Positions 5,459 through 6,318 of a DNA stretch of 6,318 nt are shown piece after piece. Numbering within the stretch: the first letter of the stretch is position 1; every line of letters starts with the position of its first letter. The notes beneath the pieces were generated by a model that saw only the letters and a program-made list of their open reading frames with translations, searched no databases and was not told the origin of the DNA. The DNA is from an uncultured Actinomycetes bacterium. Lineage in GTDB: Bacteria > Actinomycetota > Actinomycetes > Nanopelagicales > Nanopelagicaceae. Made by a program: the position numbers and the translations under genes. The stretch is taken from NCBI GenBank assembly GCA_903939005.1, contig CAJAFH010000187.1:1-6318 (forward strand). Reading direction: 5' to 3'.

Positions 5459-6318
5459 TACTTGCCACCGAAATATTGTTGAGCTCCGAGAATTCCTTCG
5501 ATAAGCGCATCAACTTCTTGCTCATCGTTATACAGATACAGCGAAGCGCGAGTTGTGGCTTGTACGCCAAGTTTCCGCGTTAGTGGCCAAGCACAGTGAT
5601 GGCCAGTTCGTACCGCTATGCCTTGTGCATCTAGGAACTGACCTAAGTCGTGCGGATGAATTTCACCAAGCGTAAATGAAGCCACTGCCCCGCGCTCGAG
5701 CATGTCGAGTGGGCCAACTAATTTAAGTTCTGGAATCTCTTGTAAACGCTTTAAAAGATACCCGCCTAATTTCTGTTCATGTTCATAAATCTCTGCCATG
5801 CCGATTGTGGAAAGGTAATCAAGAGCTGCAGCTAAACCAACAGCCTGCGCCATATTAGGCACACCCGCTTCATGGCGTCGTGGTGATGGCGCCCAAACCG
5901 CATCTGTCATCGTTACAGATTCGATCATTGATCCACCGAAGAGAAATGGCGGTAAATCCTTAAGCAGCTCTGCGCGGCCCCACAAGACACCAATACCGGT
6001 TGGGCCAACTGTTTTATGTCCAGAGAAGGCAAGAAAATCAATCTCTAAATCTTTTACATTAACTGGCATATGTGGAACTGATTGGCACGCATCGAGAACG
6101 ACCACTGCGCCTACTTCGTGCGCACGAGCGACGATTGCGGCCATCGGATTTACAGTTCCTAAAACATTTGATTGGTGAGTTAGCGCCACTACTTTGGTAT
6201 TTGAAGTAATAATCTCAGCTAATTTAGAAAGATCTAAGCGGCCATCTGGTGTTACTTCAAACCAAGCTAGCTCGGCACCAGATCGCTTAGCTAATTGCTG
6301 CCACGGAATCAGATTCGC
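5458..6318 (-). CDS. sufS: Cysteine desulfurase SufS, C-terminal two-thirds (cut by right edge)
   Basis: SufS removes sulfur from cysteine using PLP and holds it as a persulfide for SufU. The frame is open from the right edge, starting ANLIPWQ, so 286 residues are visible and about 124 are missing by alignment with E. coli SufS. The ATG at 6189 is internal, not a start: 43 in-frame residues before it are clearly SufS-like. Visible are HQSNVLGT, the PLP-ring aspartate in LDACQS, the PLP lysine in SGHKTVGPTG (Lys at 6015-6013, near residue 226) and the catalytic cysteine in RTGHHCAWP (Cys at 5595-5593, near residue 366). The motif usually written RFEAGTPN reads RHEAGVPN here. The rest of the suf operon (sufB, sufD, sufC) would be expected to the right, beyond the edge. 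Confidence 0.95.
   Translation of the reverse strand, partial: ANLIPWQQLAKRSGAELAWFEVTPDGRLDLSKLAEIITSNTKVVALTHQSNVLGTVNPMAAIVARAHEVGAVVVLDACQSVPHMPVNVKDLEIDFLAFSGHKTVGPTGIGVLWGRAELLKDLPPFLFGGSMIESVTMTDAVWAPSPRRHEAGVPNMAQAVGLAAALDYLSTIGMAEIYEHEQKLGGYLLKRLQEIPELKLVGPLDMLERGAVASFTLGEIHPHDLGQFLDAQGIAVRTGHHCAWPLTRKLGVQATTRASLYLYNDEQEVDALIEGILGAQQYFGGK

Noticed and set aside
5458..6189. ATG at 6189 as the start of a short cysteine desulfurase
   Set aside because: The frame continues to the right edge with clear SufS sequence (ANLIPWQ onward), so the gene is simply cut by the window.

Overview
The window looks like a chromosomal segment of a small-genome, moderately low-GC (mid-40s percent by eye) actinobacterium, most like the freshwater acI/Nanopelagicales group. 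The grounds are an InhA-type enoyl-ACP reductase paired with FabG, a DUF3099 membrane protein next to SURF1, a SufS-SufU-SufT iron-sulfur set, very tight gene packing, and start regions that look leaderless. The lineage is an inference from gene content and style, not from a marker gene.

Layout, left to right. Bases 1-34 hold the first 11 codons of infC (translation initiation factor IF-3) on the minus strand, running off the left edge. It appears to begin at a non-canonical AUC codon behind a strong Shine-Dalgarno sequence. Bases 35-290 hold no conventional gene. Read on the minus strand they look like a structured 5' leader of infC, with several hairpins, a duplicated Shine-Dalgarno-like octamer and complementary CUCC elements that could hide it. 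Bases 291-1762 are a minus-strand fabG-fabI pair of type II fatty acid synthesis. A very short divergent gap (1763-1821) separates fabG from two plus-strand genes, a DUF3099 membrane protein (1822-2088) and a SURF1-like cytochrome oxidase assembly protein (2115-2807). Each of these has a TANNNT box exactly 6 bases before its ATG.

From 2766 to the right edge everything is on the minus strand. In order of transcription it is sufS (cut by the right edge), sufU, sufT-like DUF59 gene and an ABC exporter half-transporter. The junctions are a 1-base overlap (sufS/sufU), 44 bases (sufU/sufT) and 3 bases (sufT/ABC), so this looks like one operon. The ABC gene runs 42 bases into the 3' end of SURF1 on the opposite strand.

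Together the window links translation initiation, fatty acid elongation, respiratory oxidase assembly and iron-sulfur cluster biogenesis. These are core housekeeping functions and there is no sign of mobile DNA, CRISPR or phage. The most unusual part is the infC leader at 35-223. It is a candidate autoregulatory RNA whose class I cannot assign from sequence alone.
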